17,985 nucleotides of DNA from Pseudomonadota bacterium (GCA_030608745.1 JAUWDQ010000016.1:1-17985), one strand, 5' to 3'. Counted from the stretch's first letter, positions 1-7,446 are shown. The notes: generated by a model not told the origin, from the sequence alone. A program made the numbers and translations.

Positions 1-185
1 TACGTCCGAGAATTAGGTTCCTTCCCAAAGTTTTCCGGAACTTCAAGGTTCTATTCCATACCCCAGTTCGGGGTTTTCCTTCCGAATTTTTTAGTATCCT
101 AAAATTCTGAGGAGTTTCTGGACTTTTGGGCTCTTCCCAACGCCCGATCGCCCAAATTCCTTTGAGCCACCCAAATAGCAATTCC

Positions 186-334
186 AAATGTCAAAATTCA
201 AATGTCAAATAAAACCCCAATGCTTAAATGTCAAAACTCTTAATTTCCTTCAATAGTTAAGTATTTAGCTTGTCAAACCACTCGATAACTCAACGACTCG
301 AACAATCAACCTTCCCCATTTGTCATTTGACATT
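186..334. repeat. AAATGTCAAA short repeats, direct and inverted
   Basis: The decamer AAATGTCAAA occurs at 186-195, 200-209 and 226-235. A reverse-complement partial copy, TTTGACATT, lies at 326-334 within a TTTGTCATTTGACATT context. Repeats of this style in intergenic DNA often mark a dispersed non-coding repeat family. Whether this one is dispersed in this genome cannot be seen from one window. Confidence 0.6.
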
Positions 335-351
335 CATTTGAACTTTGCCTG

Positions 352-383
352 CCCCGTGAAATGTTAGAGCTATTTCACCGGGG
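352..383. repeat. Hairpin-forming inverted repeat (CCCCGTGAAAT)
   Basis: CCCCGTGAAAT at 352-362 pairs with ATTTCACCGGGG at 372-383, an 11-pair stem with one bulged C and a 9-base loop. No T-run follows on either strand, so it does not look like a plain intrinsic terminator. Lying next to the AAATGTCAAA repeats, it could be the core of a REP- or MITE-like element. Confidence 0.6.
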
Positions 384-400
384 AGCTTTGGCATTTGTTC

Positions 401-436
401 ACTCTAATTTTTGTAACTTTTTTAGCAAGTTAGAGT
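401..436. promoter_or_regulatory. Nested inverted repeats upstream of the CoA-transferase gene
   Basis: ACTCTAA (401-407) is mirrored by TTAGAGT (430-436). TAACTT (414-419) is mirrored by AAGTTA (427-432). The two right-hand arms overlap, so the pairs are mutually exclusive folds or two operator half-site pairs. The element ends about 43 bases upstream of the likely -35 box of the following gene. Its role is inferred from position only. Confidence 0.3.
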
Positions 437-478
437 AATTACATGCCTTTTTCTGAGGAAACTCCAGTCATTCTTGCC

Positions 479-508
479 TTGACAAGGGAGAATACTTCCT
501 CATATCTT
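479..508 (+). promoter_or_regulatory. Sigma70-like promoter for the CoA-transferase gene
   Basis: A consensus -35 box TTGACA lies at 479-484 and a -10-like TATCTT at 503-508, with an 18-base spacer. Transcription would start near 515, about 48 bases ahead of the GTG start at 563. The -10 box differs from TATAAT at two positions. Confidence 0.55.
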
Positions 509-562
509 AGCCACTGGAGCCGGTAGATAATGCAATTTGTGGGCAAAGGAGGGAGCTATATT

Positions 563-1879
563 GTGAGCTGGCAAGACGAATATAAGGCAAAATGTGTGTC
601 CCCGGAGGAAGCGGTTAAGGTCATAGAATCTGGGGACACCGTGGTTATTCCCGTAGCTACTGAGGCTCAAGCCCTATCCAGAGCCCTTTTGAACCGGGAG
701 GATGAGCTGAAAAACGTTAACGTGTTGCTTCGTATGCCTCGATTTGACCTCGGTTGGCTTGGCGGGGATGTTGGCGATGCGTTCAACGTAATTCTGGATA
801 CTCAGCCCGCGAGTTTCGGCGCAAAATTCATGAATGAAAAGGGGCTTGATCTCATACCTTTCCTTTACGGCCTTCGCTTCAAGGGTGAGCATGATGCTCG
901 ACGAATGGCCGAAGATATAGACGTAGTTATGATTGTGGTCTCTCCTCCCGACGAGAATGGCCTTTGTAGTTTTGGTTTGTACCTCTCTCACAAAAAGGAT
1001 TATACGAGCAGAGCCAAGAAGGTACTTGCAGAGGTGTGTGACAGCCCTGCCATGAGAGTACGAACCCCTGGAGATAATTATATCCATACCTCGGATATTG
1101 ATTTCTTTGTGGAGCATATCCCGGCCCCTATTCAGGAACCCCAACAGAAGCATGACCAGCTTGATAAGCGGGTAGCGGAATACGTATCTACACTCGTTCG
1201 TGATGGTGATACCCTTGAGCTCGGCCCTGGTCTGGCCGCATCTCTTCCCGGCCTGGGAACCTTTAATGACAAGCGAGACCTCGGCATCCATTCTCCCATC
1301 ATCGGCCCCGGGCTCCTGGACCTCATCAGGCGGGGCATTGCCACTGGAAGGTGCAAGAACCTTCATCCGGGTAAGGCTGTTTCCTCAGGTTTCAGATGGG
1401 TTGAAAGGGAAGAGGATATTTCCTTCATCGATGGTAATCCGGTCTTCGAGGTTCGGAGCAGCTCTTATGTTAATGACATTCGAGTGATTGCCTCTAACGA
1501 CCGAATGGTAGCCATTAACGGCATCCTCGCCATCGATCTTGCTGGTCAAATCGCGGCGGATTCTATAGGAACGCGTATGTTCGGTGGGGCAGGGGGCCAG
1601 GTCGATTTCGGCATAGGCTCTGTCCTGTCCAAGGGGGGATGTTCTATCGCTGTCCTCCGCTCCACTGCCTCCAAGGGTACCATCTCACGTATTGTGTCCA
1701 GCCTTGAGCCGGGAACCATCGTAAGTCTGCCCTGGACATTTGTCGACTATGTCGTAACCGAATACGGCATTGCTAAACTTTTAGGGAAGTCTCGCAGGCA
1801 GCGAGCTGAAGAACTCATTGCCATAGCCCATCCTGACTTCCAAGGGGAGTTAGCCATACAGGCAAAGAGGCTCTTCTAG
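563..1879 (+). CDS. Acetyl-CoA hydrolase/CoA-transferase family protein, catalytic Glu apparently replaced
   Basis: A 438-residue protein of the 4-hydroxybutyrate CoA-transferase/acetyl-CoA hydrolase family, which moves CoA between carboxylates in the cytoplasm. The GTG at 563 is preferred because AAAGGAGGG (545-553) sits at the right distance; an in-frame ATG at 530 lacks a good site. C-terminal signatures are clear: SNDRMVAING, GGAGGQVDFGIGS, LSKGG, VVTEYGIAKLLGKS, and a terminal IAHPDF. In family members I recall, the HTEM segment carries the catalytic glutamate that forms a CoA thioester. Here the aligned stretch reads LGIHSPIIGPGLLDL, with proline (residue 245 from the GTG) where glutamate is expected. 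Fold assignment is secure; transferase activity is doubtful. The gene is convergent with iorAB, and an acyl-CoA role alongside it is only suggested. Confidence 0.85.
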   Translation: MSWQDEYKAKCVSPEEAVKVIESGDTVVIPVATEAQALSRALLNREDELKNVNVLLRMPRFDLGWLGGDVGDAFNVILDTQPASFGAKFMNEKGLDLIPFLYGLRFKGEHDARRMAEDIDVVMIVVSPPDENGLCSFGLYLSHKKDYTSRAKKVLAEVCDSPAMRVRTPGDNYIHTSDIDFFVEHIPAPIQEPQQKHDQLDKRVAEYVSTLVRDGDTLELGPGLAASLPGLGTFNDKRDLGIHSPIIGPGLLDLIRRGIATGRCKNLHPGKAVSSGFRWVEREEDISFIDGNPVFEVRSSSYVNDIRVIASNDRMVAINGILAIDLAGQIAADSIGTRMFGGAGGQVDFGIGSVLSKGGCSIAVLRSTASKGTISRIVSSLEPGTIVSLPWTFVDYVVTEYGIAKLLGKSRRQRAEELIAIAHPDFQGELAIQAKRLF

Positions 1880-2044
1880 CCCCGATGGTCATTTCCTGAC
1901 AGAAACAACTCTTGGAGGTTACCAATTCTATTTATTTGGGATTGAAATGTGGTATTTCGCGACACTCGGCGAATCTGCGTATTTCAGTTAGTTAGCGGAA
2001 ATCTTGCATTTCCTTAGCCGGTCCGTTTACCCTGTCCGCTCCAA

Positions 2045-2230
2045 TCATCGAAAGCCACCGGCGCCATACTTTCGTGCCAGTCTCACTTCACAATCCAGGC
2101 AACAGACAATAGCCTCATCAAACTCTTCTGTGTATTTATTAGAGTCATATCCCAGTATTCTCCATCCGGGGGGGAGGCCTTGTTTTTTCCAATCGATTTT
2201 CTTCCCACACCAATCATATTTATAAATCAT
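2045..2230 (-). CDS. Small zinc-ribbon-like protein, function unknown
   Basis: A 61-residue hypothetical protein. The ATG at 2230 is preferred over a longer reading frame because AAGGG lies about 7 bases ahead of it. Cysteines are at residues 8, 43, 44 and 47: the N-terminal WCGKK and the C-terminal CCLDC resemble the two halves of a treble-clef or zinc-ribbon knuckle. A full CxxC first knuckle would need cysteine at residue 5, where there is tyrosine (TAT, one base from TGT). The centre is rich in Lys, Gly and Trp (KKQGLPPGWRILGY). It lies between the CoA-transferase and iorB and has no obvious link to either. Reality is supported by composition and the start site, but no family is assigned. 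Confidence 0.6.
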   Translation of the reverse strand: MIYKYDWCGKKIDWKKQGLPPGWRILGYDSNKYTEEFDEAIVCCLDCEVRLARKYGAGGFR

Positions 2231-2240
2231 TTGAAAACCC

Positions 2241-2298
2241 TTACGTATAGAACATGAAGTCAATAGGTTTGATCGATGCCCAATTTTGTTACGTATAG
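2241..2298. repeat. Direct repeat TTACGTATAG (two copies)
   Basis: The decamer occurs exactly at 2241-2250 and 2289-2298, 48 bases apart. On the minus strand it reads CTATACGTAA, and the nearer copy abuts the ribosome-binding site of the small zinc-ribbon-like gene. It could be a regulator site or a duplication scar. Confidence 0.4.
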
Positions 2299-2310
2299 GC
2301 GATTAGAATT

Positions 2311-2335
2311 AACCAAAGGAATGATGCCGTTGGTT
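2311..2335 (-). terminator. Possible stem-loop downstream of iorB
   Basis: AACCAA (2311-2316) pairs with TTGGTT (2330-2335) around a 13-base loop, 43 bases beyond the iorB stop. On the minus strand it is followed by AATTCTAATC, which is not a proper T-run. It is a weak terminator candidate at the end of the long minus-strand gene run. Confidence 0.25.
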
Positions 2336-2377
2336 TGGGGGTAATCCAATAAGGAGACGGAAGAAGGCCGGCCTCAC

Positions 2378-3019
2378 CTAGCTGGACCCTTGGTCAGATT
2401 CGGAACCGACCTCGCTTTGGAAGCCTAATTCCAAAGCGTCCTTGGCAACTCCTTTCAGCAAGCTCTTCACGGTATCTTTTTTCAACGGCAGCAGGCCCCG
2501 AGCAAGGGCCAGACCTACCAGGACGGGATTGGTCGTGCGGTAGGAGCCGAAGTGTTGCATGCTCATCTCGCTGGCGTTAAACACATGGACGTGGGGGGTA
2601 AGCTGCTGGAGCATGGCGACGACTTTGTCAATGGAAGGGTATTTCAAACTCTTTGCCTTTATTTCCTGCCTCGTCTGGGTAGGCTTGATGGTGAAGGTAT
2701 TCAAGACGACCCTTGAATTCTCCGATAAATAGTGCGCATTCCGAAGCGCTTCTGCAGCCTCGGTAGCAATCATCAGGTCAGCGCCACCAGCCCCCACGGA
2801 GCCCGCCCATAGGGTTGTACGATCATTATACCCCTCGTTCTCATCCAGGGTTGTAAATCTTATAGAGGCAGTGGCCGGCCCGCCTCTCTGGCCCGACCCC
2901 CTTGACTCGGTTCCAAGTACCCTATTGCCTTCGAGTATGGCTGCCTTCCGAAGCAGCTCGCCTAAACCTATTACGCCGGTACCACCGACTCCACAGACGA
3001 TGATATTAAAGTGTCTCAT
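2378..3019 (-). CDS. iorB: Indolepyruvate ferredoxin oxidoreductase beta subunit (IorB-like)
   Basis: A 213-residue gamma-domain protein of the pyruvate/2-oxoacid:ferredoxin oxidoreductase superfamily. It partners with IorA in oxidative decarboxylation of aryl- or branched 2-oxoacids to acyl-CoA with reduction of ferredoxin. The N-terminal nucleotide-binding-like loop GVGGTGVIGLGELL (residues 10-23) and the segment TESRGSGQRGGPA (37-49) are diagnostic. Length is close to the usual 190-210. The ATG at 3019 overlaps the iorA stop by one base (TGATG), and AGGGGAAAG lies just ahead; an in-frame GTG at 3022 is an alternative. The overlap implies translational coupling and 1:1 subunits. It is the last gene of the minus-strand run. 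The exact oxoacid cannot be told from sequence. Confidence 0.9.
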   Translation of the reverse strand: MRHFNIIVCGVGGTGVIGLGELLRKAAILEGNRVLGTESRGSGQRGGPATASIRFTTLDENEGYNDRTTLWAGSVGAGGADLMIATEAAEALRNAHYLSENSRVVLNTFTIKPTQTRQEIKAKSLKYPSIDKVVAMLQQLTPHVHVFNASEMSMQHFGSYRTTNPVLVGLALARGLLPLKKDTVKSLLKGVAKDALELGFQSEVGSESDQGSS

Positions 3020-4977
3020 CACTTTCCCCTCTGGCCTTCTCTGGCCACGATAGCATCAAAGGGACACACACTTGCACAGGCGCCGCACTGGGTGCACAGG
3101 CCCGGGTCTATTTGATACATGTCGGAGCCATCCTCCCCTTGGCCGAGCACGATGGCAGGGCAACCGAAGTCAGCAAAGCATATGTCACACATCTTGCATT
3201 TTTCGGCCTCAATCTGATAGGTAACCTCCGACTCTACCTTCAGAATTCTATCCCTTCTCCCCTTCTGTAAGGTGCATTCACCTTTTGTCACAATTGCCTT
3301 GAATCCGGGCTTCTTGAGGGCCTGTTTTACCAATGCCTCCACCTTGTCCGGTTTGAAGGGATTCACCTCTTTGACCCACTTGACCCCCAGGCCTCTGAGA
3401 AGTTTGGCGATATCCACGTGTCTTACTGATTCCCCATGAGGCGTCTCCTGTGTGGCTGGGGTAGGCTGGTGGCCAGTCATGGCCGTCCACCTATTATCTA
3501 AAACGATAAGCAGCACATTTGCATCATAATAGGCGGCATTCAGCACCGACGGCAACCCGGCATGAAATAGGGTGGAGTCACCTATGAATGCTATCACCGG
3601 AGTATCTTGGACTTTGCGGCTCAAACCTTGGGCAGAACCGATACCACCCCCCATGCAGATCTTAAAGTCTCCCAGGTGGAAGGGAGGGCCCTCCATCATT
3701 GCATAACACCCGATGTCCGTACCGATAACATGTTTCCCCTTGGTGGCCTTCTTGATGCCGTAGGCAACCGGCCGATGCGGACATCCCACGCAGAAGGTCC
3801 GGACCCTTCGTGGGGCTTCAAAGAGGGGCATGGGTATGCTCCCGCCACTCGGGAAAGCAAGTGAGCCCGCCAGCCTTTCGGTGTCTTCGATGAATTCGAG
3901 AGGAAGATGCTCGAACTGCTCCGAGAGGGGCACTCCCAAACCCTTGCTCAGCTCCACGGCAACCCTCGATGGCGATAACATCCCCACGGGCGAGAACCAC
4001 TCCTTACCTACCAGGGGTACATTGAGCCCAAGATCGTAGGCCATCGCCTTGATTTGTCCCTCCAGAAAGCCTTCCCCCTCCTCAACGATAACGACTCTCT
4101 TGAGGCCTTTCAGGAACGAACCTATGGAGTCCGGTGAAAGCGGATGGACCATACCGAGCTTGAGGACTGGCACATTCTCGATCCCAAGGATATTCAGGGC
4201 TTCCATCGTGTAGCCAAAGGCCATACCGCAGGTGATGATACCCCAGTCGGCATCACCTTCGACTACCCTGTTCAGATCATTGCTCGCAACATATTCTCGA
4301 ATCTCCGCCTCCCTCATGAGCAGCACCTTGTGTCTGCCGGGTCTTCCCAAATTAACATCATGAGCCGTCTTTACGAAATGGGGCCTCAACTCGCCCGTTG
4401 CCGGGAAGGTTTTCGGCAGAACGCCCAACTCAACCTCCCCCGAGCCGTGCAGCAGTGCGCTGGGAGCATCGATGATACACGGGACGATGAATCTCTCCGA
4501 AAGCTCAAAGGCCTTGAGGACAAAGTCCTTCGCCTCCTGTACGCTGCTCGGTTGGAGCACGGGGAAGTGCATGAAGGGAGCATAAAAACGGTTGTCCTGT
4601 TCGGTGCCCGAGCTCTGCTGTCCCGGATCCGAGCCATGAACAATCACCAACCCCTTTACCTCTCCCCTGATGACGGTAAAAAGGGTATCTGCAGCCACGT
4701 TAAAGCCGGCGAGCTTCATAGCCACCATGGAACGGACCCCGCCCCACGCAGCTCCGATTGCCCCCTCCGTAGCGATTTTCTCGTTCATGCTGTACTCAAA
4801 ATAGAGGCCCTCGAGCTCTTTGTGAACTTCCGCAATGCTATCCCCCACCCCGGAAGCAGGGGTGCCAGGATAGGTTGCGAAGAAACCTATACCAGCCTCA
4901 AGACCTCCCCTGGCAAAAGCCTCAGCGCCTGTGGCCAATACCTTTTTCCCTGGTTCCCTTATTGTCAGTACGCTCAT
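3019..4977 (-). CDS. iorA: Indolepyruvate ferredoxin oxidoreductase alpha subunit (IorA-like)
   Basis: A 652-residue catalytic subunit. It has an N-terminal pyrimidine-binding domain (YPGTPAS near residues 36-42), a middle domain, and a TPP-binding domain from about 395 to 565. The latter contains CVGCPHRPVAYG (396-407), GDSTLFHAGLPS (466-477) with N495 completing the TPP/Mg motif, and MTGHQPTPATQ. The C-terminus is a two-cluster ferredoxin domain, with cysteines at 594, 597, 600, 606 and at 628, 631, 634, 638. The reaction is 2-oxoacid + CoA + oxidised ferredoxin to acyl-CoA + CO2 + reduced ferredoxin. The ATG at 4977 follows AAAGGG at 6 bases; a longer frame would start at a TTG (4992) inside the ribosome-binding region. 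Family assignment is secure. The substrate could be an aromatic or another 2-oxoacid made by this cluster. Confidence 0.92.
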   Translation of the reverse strand: MSVLTIREPGKKVLATGAEAFARGGLEAGIGFFATYPGTPASGVGDSIAEVHKELEGLYFEYSMNEKIATEGAIGAAWGGVRSMVAMKLAGFNVAADTLFTVIRGEVKGLVIVHGSDPGQQSSGTEQDNRFYAPFMHFPVLQPSSVQEAKDFVLKAFELSERFIVPCIIDAPSALLHGSGEVELGVLPKTFPATGELRPHFVKTAHDVNLGRPGRHKVLLMREAEIREYVASNDLNRVVEGDADWGIITCGMAFGYTMEALNILGIENVPVLKLGMVHPLSPDSIGSFLKGLKRVVIVEEGEGFLEGQIKAMAYDLGLNVPLVGKEWFSPVGMLSPSRVAVELSKGLGVPLSEQFEHLPLEFIEDTERLAGSLAFPSGGSIPMPLFEAPRRVRTFCVGCPHRPVAYGIKKATKGKHVIGTDIGCYAMMEGPPFHLGDFKICMGGGIGSAQGLSRKVQDTPVIAFIGDSTLFHAGLPSVLNAAYYDANVLLIVLDNRWTAMTGHQPTPATQETPHGESVRHVDIAKLLRGLGVKWVKEVNPFKPDKVEALVKQALKKPGFKAIVTKGECTLQKGRRDRILKVESEVTYQIEAEKCKMCDICFADFGCPAIVLGQGEDGSDMYQIDPGLCTQCGACASVCPFDAIVAREGQRGK

Positions 4978-5368
4978 ATCCCACCCTTTCAATAATCACT
5001 GAGTACCAAATGTCCATAAGAAACTCTCTTCTTAGCCCACGTTAGGCTGGACAATAGTATTTTACCCGTTTGGATGTCATTGCACTCCTACTCCTCTTGC
5101 CTAACGATTTCCTGACTCATTCAGGTTGGTAAGACCCTCTACGATAAGCGCTTCTCTTTGTACTAGAATAGCATAGGCTACGAATCATTCTCCAGGTTTG
5201 CACCTTGGGTATTGTCGATCGGAAGAGAATCTGCGTCAGGGAAATCAGCCTGCCGTTCAATAAGCGATTACGTCACGGTGTCAAAGGGGAGGGGGGTTAC
5301 TCATGCCATCCTCCATCTCCACAGTAGCATACACAAGACTAACCCCTTTTCCACCTTTGGAGGGACCT
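4978..5368. other. 391-base gap between iorA and the zinc dehydrogenase gene
   Basis: No convincing protein gene is present. The stretch holds a possible 12-codon leader frame flanked by 8-base inverted repeats (5040-5106), a small stem CCTGA/TCAGG (5111-5125), and a GGGGTTA/TAACCCC pair (5293-5299, 5340-5346) with a 40-base loop near the dehydrogenase stop. The gap is the largest within the minus-strand run, so iorAB may have its own promoter. I could not identify a convincing -35/-10 pair. Confidence 0.45.
5040..5106 (-). promoter_or_regulatory. Possible leader-peptide region upstream of iorA
   Basis: On the minus strand an AGGAGTAGGAG tract precedes an ATG (5080) opening a 12-codon frame, MTSKRVKYYCPA, that ends in TAA at 5042. 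The frame is bracketed by the perfect inverted repeat CGTTAGGC (5040-5047) and GCCTAACG (5099-5106). The repeat arms lie where pairing would cover the small frame's ribosome-binding site. The arrangement resembles a leader-peptide or structured 5' UTR control element about 60 bases ahead of iorA. The tandem Tyr codons are suggestive for an aromatic oxoacid enzyme, but the frame is short enough to arise by chance. Confidence 0.25.
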
Positions 5369-6382
5369 TTAATCAGGGAACTCAATCAAAACCTTGAGGG
5401 CTTCTTGTCCCTTAGCCACTTCAAAAGCCTTAGAAATATCCTCAAAGTGAAATGTGTGTGTTATCAGTGGTCTTACATCGATAATCTTCTTTGCTACCAA
5501 CTCATGGGTTTTCTCATATCCAATGAGTGACGCATCAGAAGTTACTATATCTATCTCTCTTCTTACCAAGGTCATGAAGTCGAACTCCACTGGATTCTCA
5601 GGTATCCCAATGAGACAAATCTTTCCAGCAGATCTGACTAACTCTACAGTCTCTGCTATTGTCTCTGGAATTCCCGCAGCCTCCATCACTATATCGACAC
5701 CCTTTCCATCAGTCTCCTCTTTAACAATTTCTTTAAGATTTTCGTTTTGGGGATTGACAACTCTATGCGCACCCAGCTTTTCCGCAAGCGGCAATCTTCT
5801 ACCAATCAACTCTGAGACAATTATTCTCTGACACCCGAATGCTGCAACACTTTGCAGAACAAGTAATCCTATGCGTCCCGCCCCAAAAATGACTACTGAA
5901 TCAGAAGGGGTGGGAGAGGTCCTTCTCACCGCATGGTATGCAACTGAGGCAGGCTCCACCAAAGCCCCCTCTTCCAGGCTCATCCCCGGGGGGGCCGGAT
6001 AGACTGCATAGCCGGGAAGCTTAAAGTATTCCGCAAACAAACCATCAACCTCTATACCCAGGTGTTTTCTATTCATACATACGTTATATCTACCTGCCCG
6101 ACAGGGTAGGCATCTCCCGCACACTAGATACGGTGCGCAGATCACAGGTTCGCCAGGTTTCATATTCGGAACACTTTTACCGACTTCCTCGACGATCCCT
6201 GAAGCCTCATGGCCTAAAATAACACCCGTTTTTGCCGGGAATTTCCCTTCTGATATATTTTCATCGGTACCACAGATAGTGGCAAATTTAGTCTTGATCA
6301 ATACTTCGTCAGATTCAATTTGAGGCTTCTCCACATCCCTGATTTCGACTTTCCCAACATCTACGTAAACTAATGCTTTCAT
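5369..6382 (-). CDS. Zinc-dependent medium-chain dehydrogenase (sorbitol/threonine dehydrogenase-like)
   Basis: A 337-residue NAD(P)-dependent polyol or sugar-acid dehydrogenase of the medium-chain (MDR) family. Catalytic zinc ligands C37, H58 and E59 lie in ICGTDE and GHEASGIVEEVG; the structural zinc ligands are C88, C91, C94 and C102. E143 (LVEP) is the usual additional active-site acid. The nucleotide fold carries GAGRIG (167-172). The ATG at 6382 follows GAGGT at about 8 bases. It lies downstream of the TIM-barrel epimerase gene and is a paralogue of the IolM-like gene at 11409-12425, with the same length, ligand spacing and VDG.FAEY segment. In a cyclitol or uronate pathway it could act on the keto-hexonate made by the epimerase, but its substrate is not readable from sequence. 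Confidence 0.88.
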   Translation of the reverse strand: MKALVYVDVGKVEIRDVEKPQIESDEVLIKTKFATICGTDENISEGKFPAKTGVILGHEASGIVEEVGKSVPNMKPGEPVICAPYLVCGRCLPCRAGRYNVCMNRKHLGIEVDGLFAEYFKLPGYAVYPAPPGMSLEEGALVEPASVAYHAVRRTSPTPSDSVVIFGAGRIGLLVLQSVAAFGCQRIIVSELIGRRLPLAEKLGAHRVVNPQNENLKEIVKEETDGKGVDIVMEAAGIPETIAETVELVRSAGKICLIGIPENPVEFDFMTLVRREIDIVTSDASLIGYEKTHELVAKKIIDVRPLITHTFHFEDISKAFEVAKGQEALKVLIEFPD

Positions 6383-6448
6383 TGAACTTACCTCACGATC
6401 ATATTGTTATCTTTTTATGGTTATTTCCCTAAGTATCATACTGGCTTC

Positions 6449-6473
6449 ACCGGTCTTTTCTCCAAACTCCGGT
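6449..6473. promoter_or_regulatory. ACCGG/CCGGT inverted repeat ahead of the zinc dehydrogenase gene
   Basis: ACCGG (6449-6453) and CCGGT (6469-6473) flank 15 bases. On the minus strand a TTGACA hexamer (6478-6483) lies just upstream, but no good -10 follows at 16-18 bases. This may be an operator or a minor internal promoter between the epimerase and dehydrogenase genes. Evidence is weak. Confidence 0.2.
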
Positions 6474-6505
6474 CATATGTCAAGATTTTGCCAACGGACA
6501 CCGCT

Positions 6506-7315
6506 CTATTTCAATCCTATTCTGTATAATATACTACCCAGGTACTGAATGCTTTCAAGTGCACCTCTATCCGGCTCGTCCACATGCGCTTCTAGCTCAA
6601 CCGATAGACAACCTTCATAGCCAACCTTATTCAGTACTCTGAACGCCCCTTCAAAGTCAACCATACCGGTCCCGGGTATGAAATGACAATGTATTCGATC
6701 AATGATGTCCTCAACGTGAACGTGGAAGATTTTCTTACCCAGCTTCTCAATGACATCCAACAGGTTTTCTCTCACCACATACACGTGGCCTATGTCAAGC
6801 AGAACCCCCATATTTTCGGCGTTCACATCAGCTAGCATCTTTTGCACATCTTTCAATGTCCCAACAAGCCTCTCACAAGGTTTACCTTGGACCCCCGCTA
6901 AGATTACCGGAGGCTCGGGCTCAATGACGACCTTTATCCCTTTGTCCATTGCATAGTTTGCGAGTTTACCTAAATGTTCACTCACTTCCTTCCATTGCTT
7001 CTCCCGCTGCTCCTCCTCTGTAACAAGAGCGCCACAGCCGAGGCTCACAAAGGGACATCCCAAATCTACTGCAAGATCTATCCTCTTTTTGGCATATTCT
7101 GGATCCAGGTATGGGTTTCCTCCCTGAATAGCAGACACTTCGAGCCCATGTGATTTGATCTCCTTCAGCAATTTCTCCCGGTCCCGTTTGCCCAGTTCGT
7201 GAACAGGATGTGTGCGAGAGATCTCAATAGCTTCATATCCAAACTGAGAAACATTCTTGCACATTTCCTCGAATGAATACTTAACATAAGCACTTGAGTT
7301 GAAAGACAGTCTCAT
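6506..7315 (-). CDS. Sugar phosphate isomerase/epimerase family TIM-barrel protein (IolO-type candidate)
   Basis: A 269-residue xylose-isomerase-like TIM barrel. Likely divalent-metal ligands are E132 (VIEPEP), D174 with H177 (LLDIGH), H200 (FHVHVED) and E240 (LSVELE), matching the Glu-Asp-His-Glu set of the family. Such enzymes isomerise or epimerise keto-sugars and keto-acids. The ATG at 7315 follows AAAAGGAG at about 8 bases. In the Thermotoga-type inositol pathway an enzyme of this superfamily (IolO) epimerises 5-keto-L-gluconate to D-tagaturonate. The presence of IolM- and IolN-like genes in the same run makes that role plausible. Overall resemblance to IolO itself was not established, so the family is certain but the reaction is inference. 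It could equally act on another ketose or on an inosose. Confidence 0.85.
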   Translation of the reverse strand: MRLSFNSSAYVKYSFEEMCKNVSQFGYEAIEISRTHPVHELGKRDREKLLKEIKSHGLEVSAIQGGNPYLDPEYAKKRIDLAVDLGCPFVSLGCGALVTEEEQREKQWKEVSEHLGKLANYAMDKGIKVVIEPEPPVILAGVQGKPCERLVGTLKDVQKMLADVNAENMGVLLDIGHVYVVRENLLDVIEKLGKKIFHVHVEDIIDRIHCHFIPGTGMVDFEGAFRVLNKVGYEGCLSVELEAHVDEPDRGALESIQYLGSILYRIGLK

Positions 7316-7383
7316 GATTGAGCTCCTTTTCAGTAAGTGTTAGATCCAGATTCCCACGTGCCCAAAGTTTTTCCTTAATCACC

Positions 7384-7402
7384 TTATTGGTGCCAACAAT
7401 AA
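7384..7402. promoter_or_regulatory. TTATTG/CAATAA inverted repeat upstream of the epimerase gene
   Basis: TTATTG (7384-7389) and CAATAA (7397-7402) flank GTGCCAA, in the 131-base gap between the aldehyde oxidoreductase stop and the epimerase start. It could be an operator or a weak transcript end, as no T-run follows. Function is inferred from position only. Confidence 0.2.
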
Positions 7403-7446
7403 TGGCGGCACGTATTTCGACTCCCTTTTATAAATCTCCCTGACAT

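Larger units (their letters stand above)
1..529. other. Non-coding 5' region with repeats, hairpin and promoter
   Basis: I see no convincing gene in this stretch. It is AT-rich and holds three direct copies of AAATGTCAAA (186-195, 200-209, 226-235), one inverted partial copy (TTTGACATT, 326-334), a long hairpin (352-383), nested inverted repeats (401-436) and a likely promoter (479-508). Two weak stem-loops sit near the left edge: CCCC/GGGG at 61-73 followed by TTTT, and GAATTTT/AAAATTC at 84-107. Either could be the 3' end signal of a gene outside the window, but neither is strong. Confidence 0.6.

Noticed and set aside
186..235. AAATGTCAAA repeats read as a CRISPR array
   Set aside because: The repeats are only ten bases, irregularly spaced (4 and 16 bases apart) and lack spacers of uniform length.
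295..303. Short tandem-like CTCGATAACTCAACGACTCGA stretch around 281-301 as an operator
   Set aside because: The repeat units are imperfect and far from any promoter; it is not distinguishable from chance in AT-rich DNA.
352..383. Hairpin read as an intrinsic terminator
   Set aside because: The stem is long enough, but no T-run follows on either strand and no gene ends nearby within the window.
674..1366. Minus-strand 230-codon open frame
   Set aside because: It is antisense to the CoA-transferase family gene, has no recognisable motif and is explained by the codon pattern of the real gene.
2004..2225. Plus-strand 73-codon frame opposite the small zinc-ribbon-like gene
   Set aside because: The minus-strand protein has a ribosome-binding site and Cys knuckles, while this frame has neither and is Ser/Pro-rich.
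4144..4995. Plus-strand 283-codon open frame
   Set aside because: It lies entirely antisense to iorA, whose domains and motifs are unambiguous. The frame shows no family features and is a shadow.
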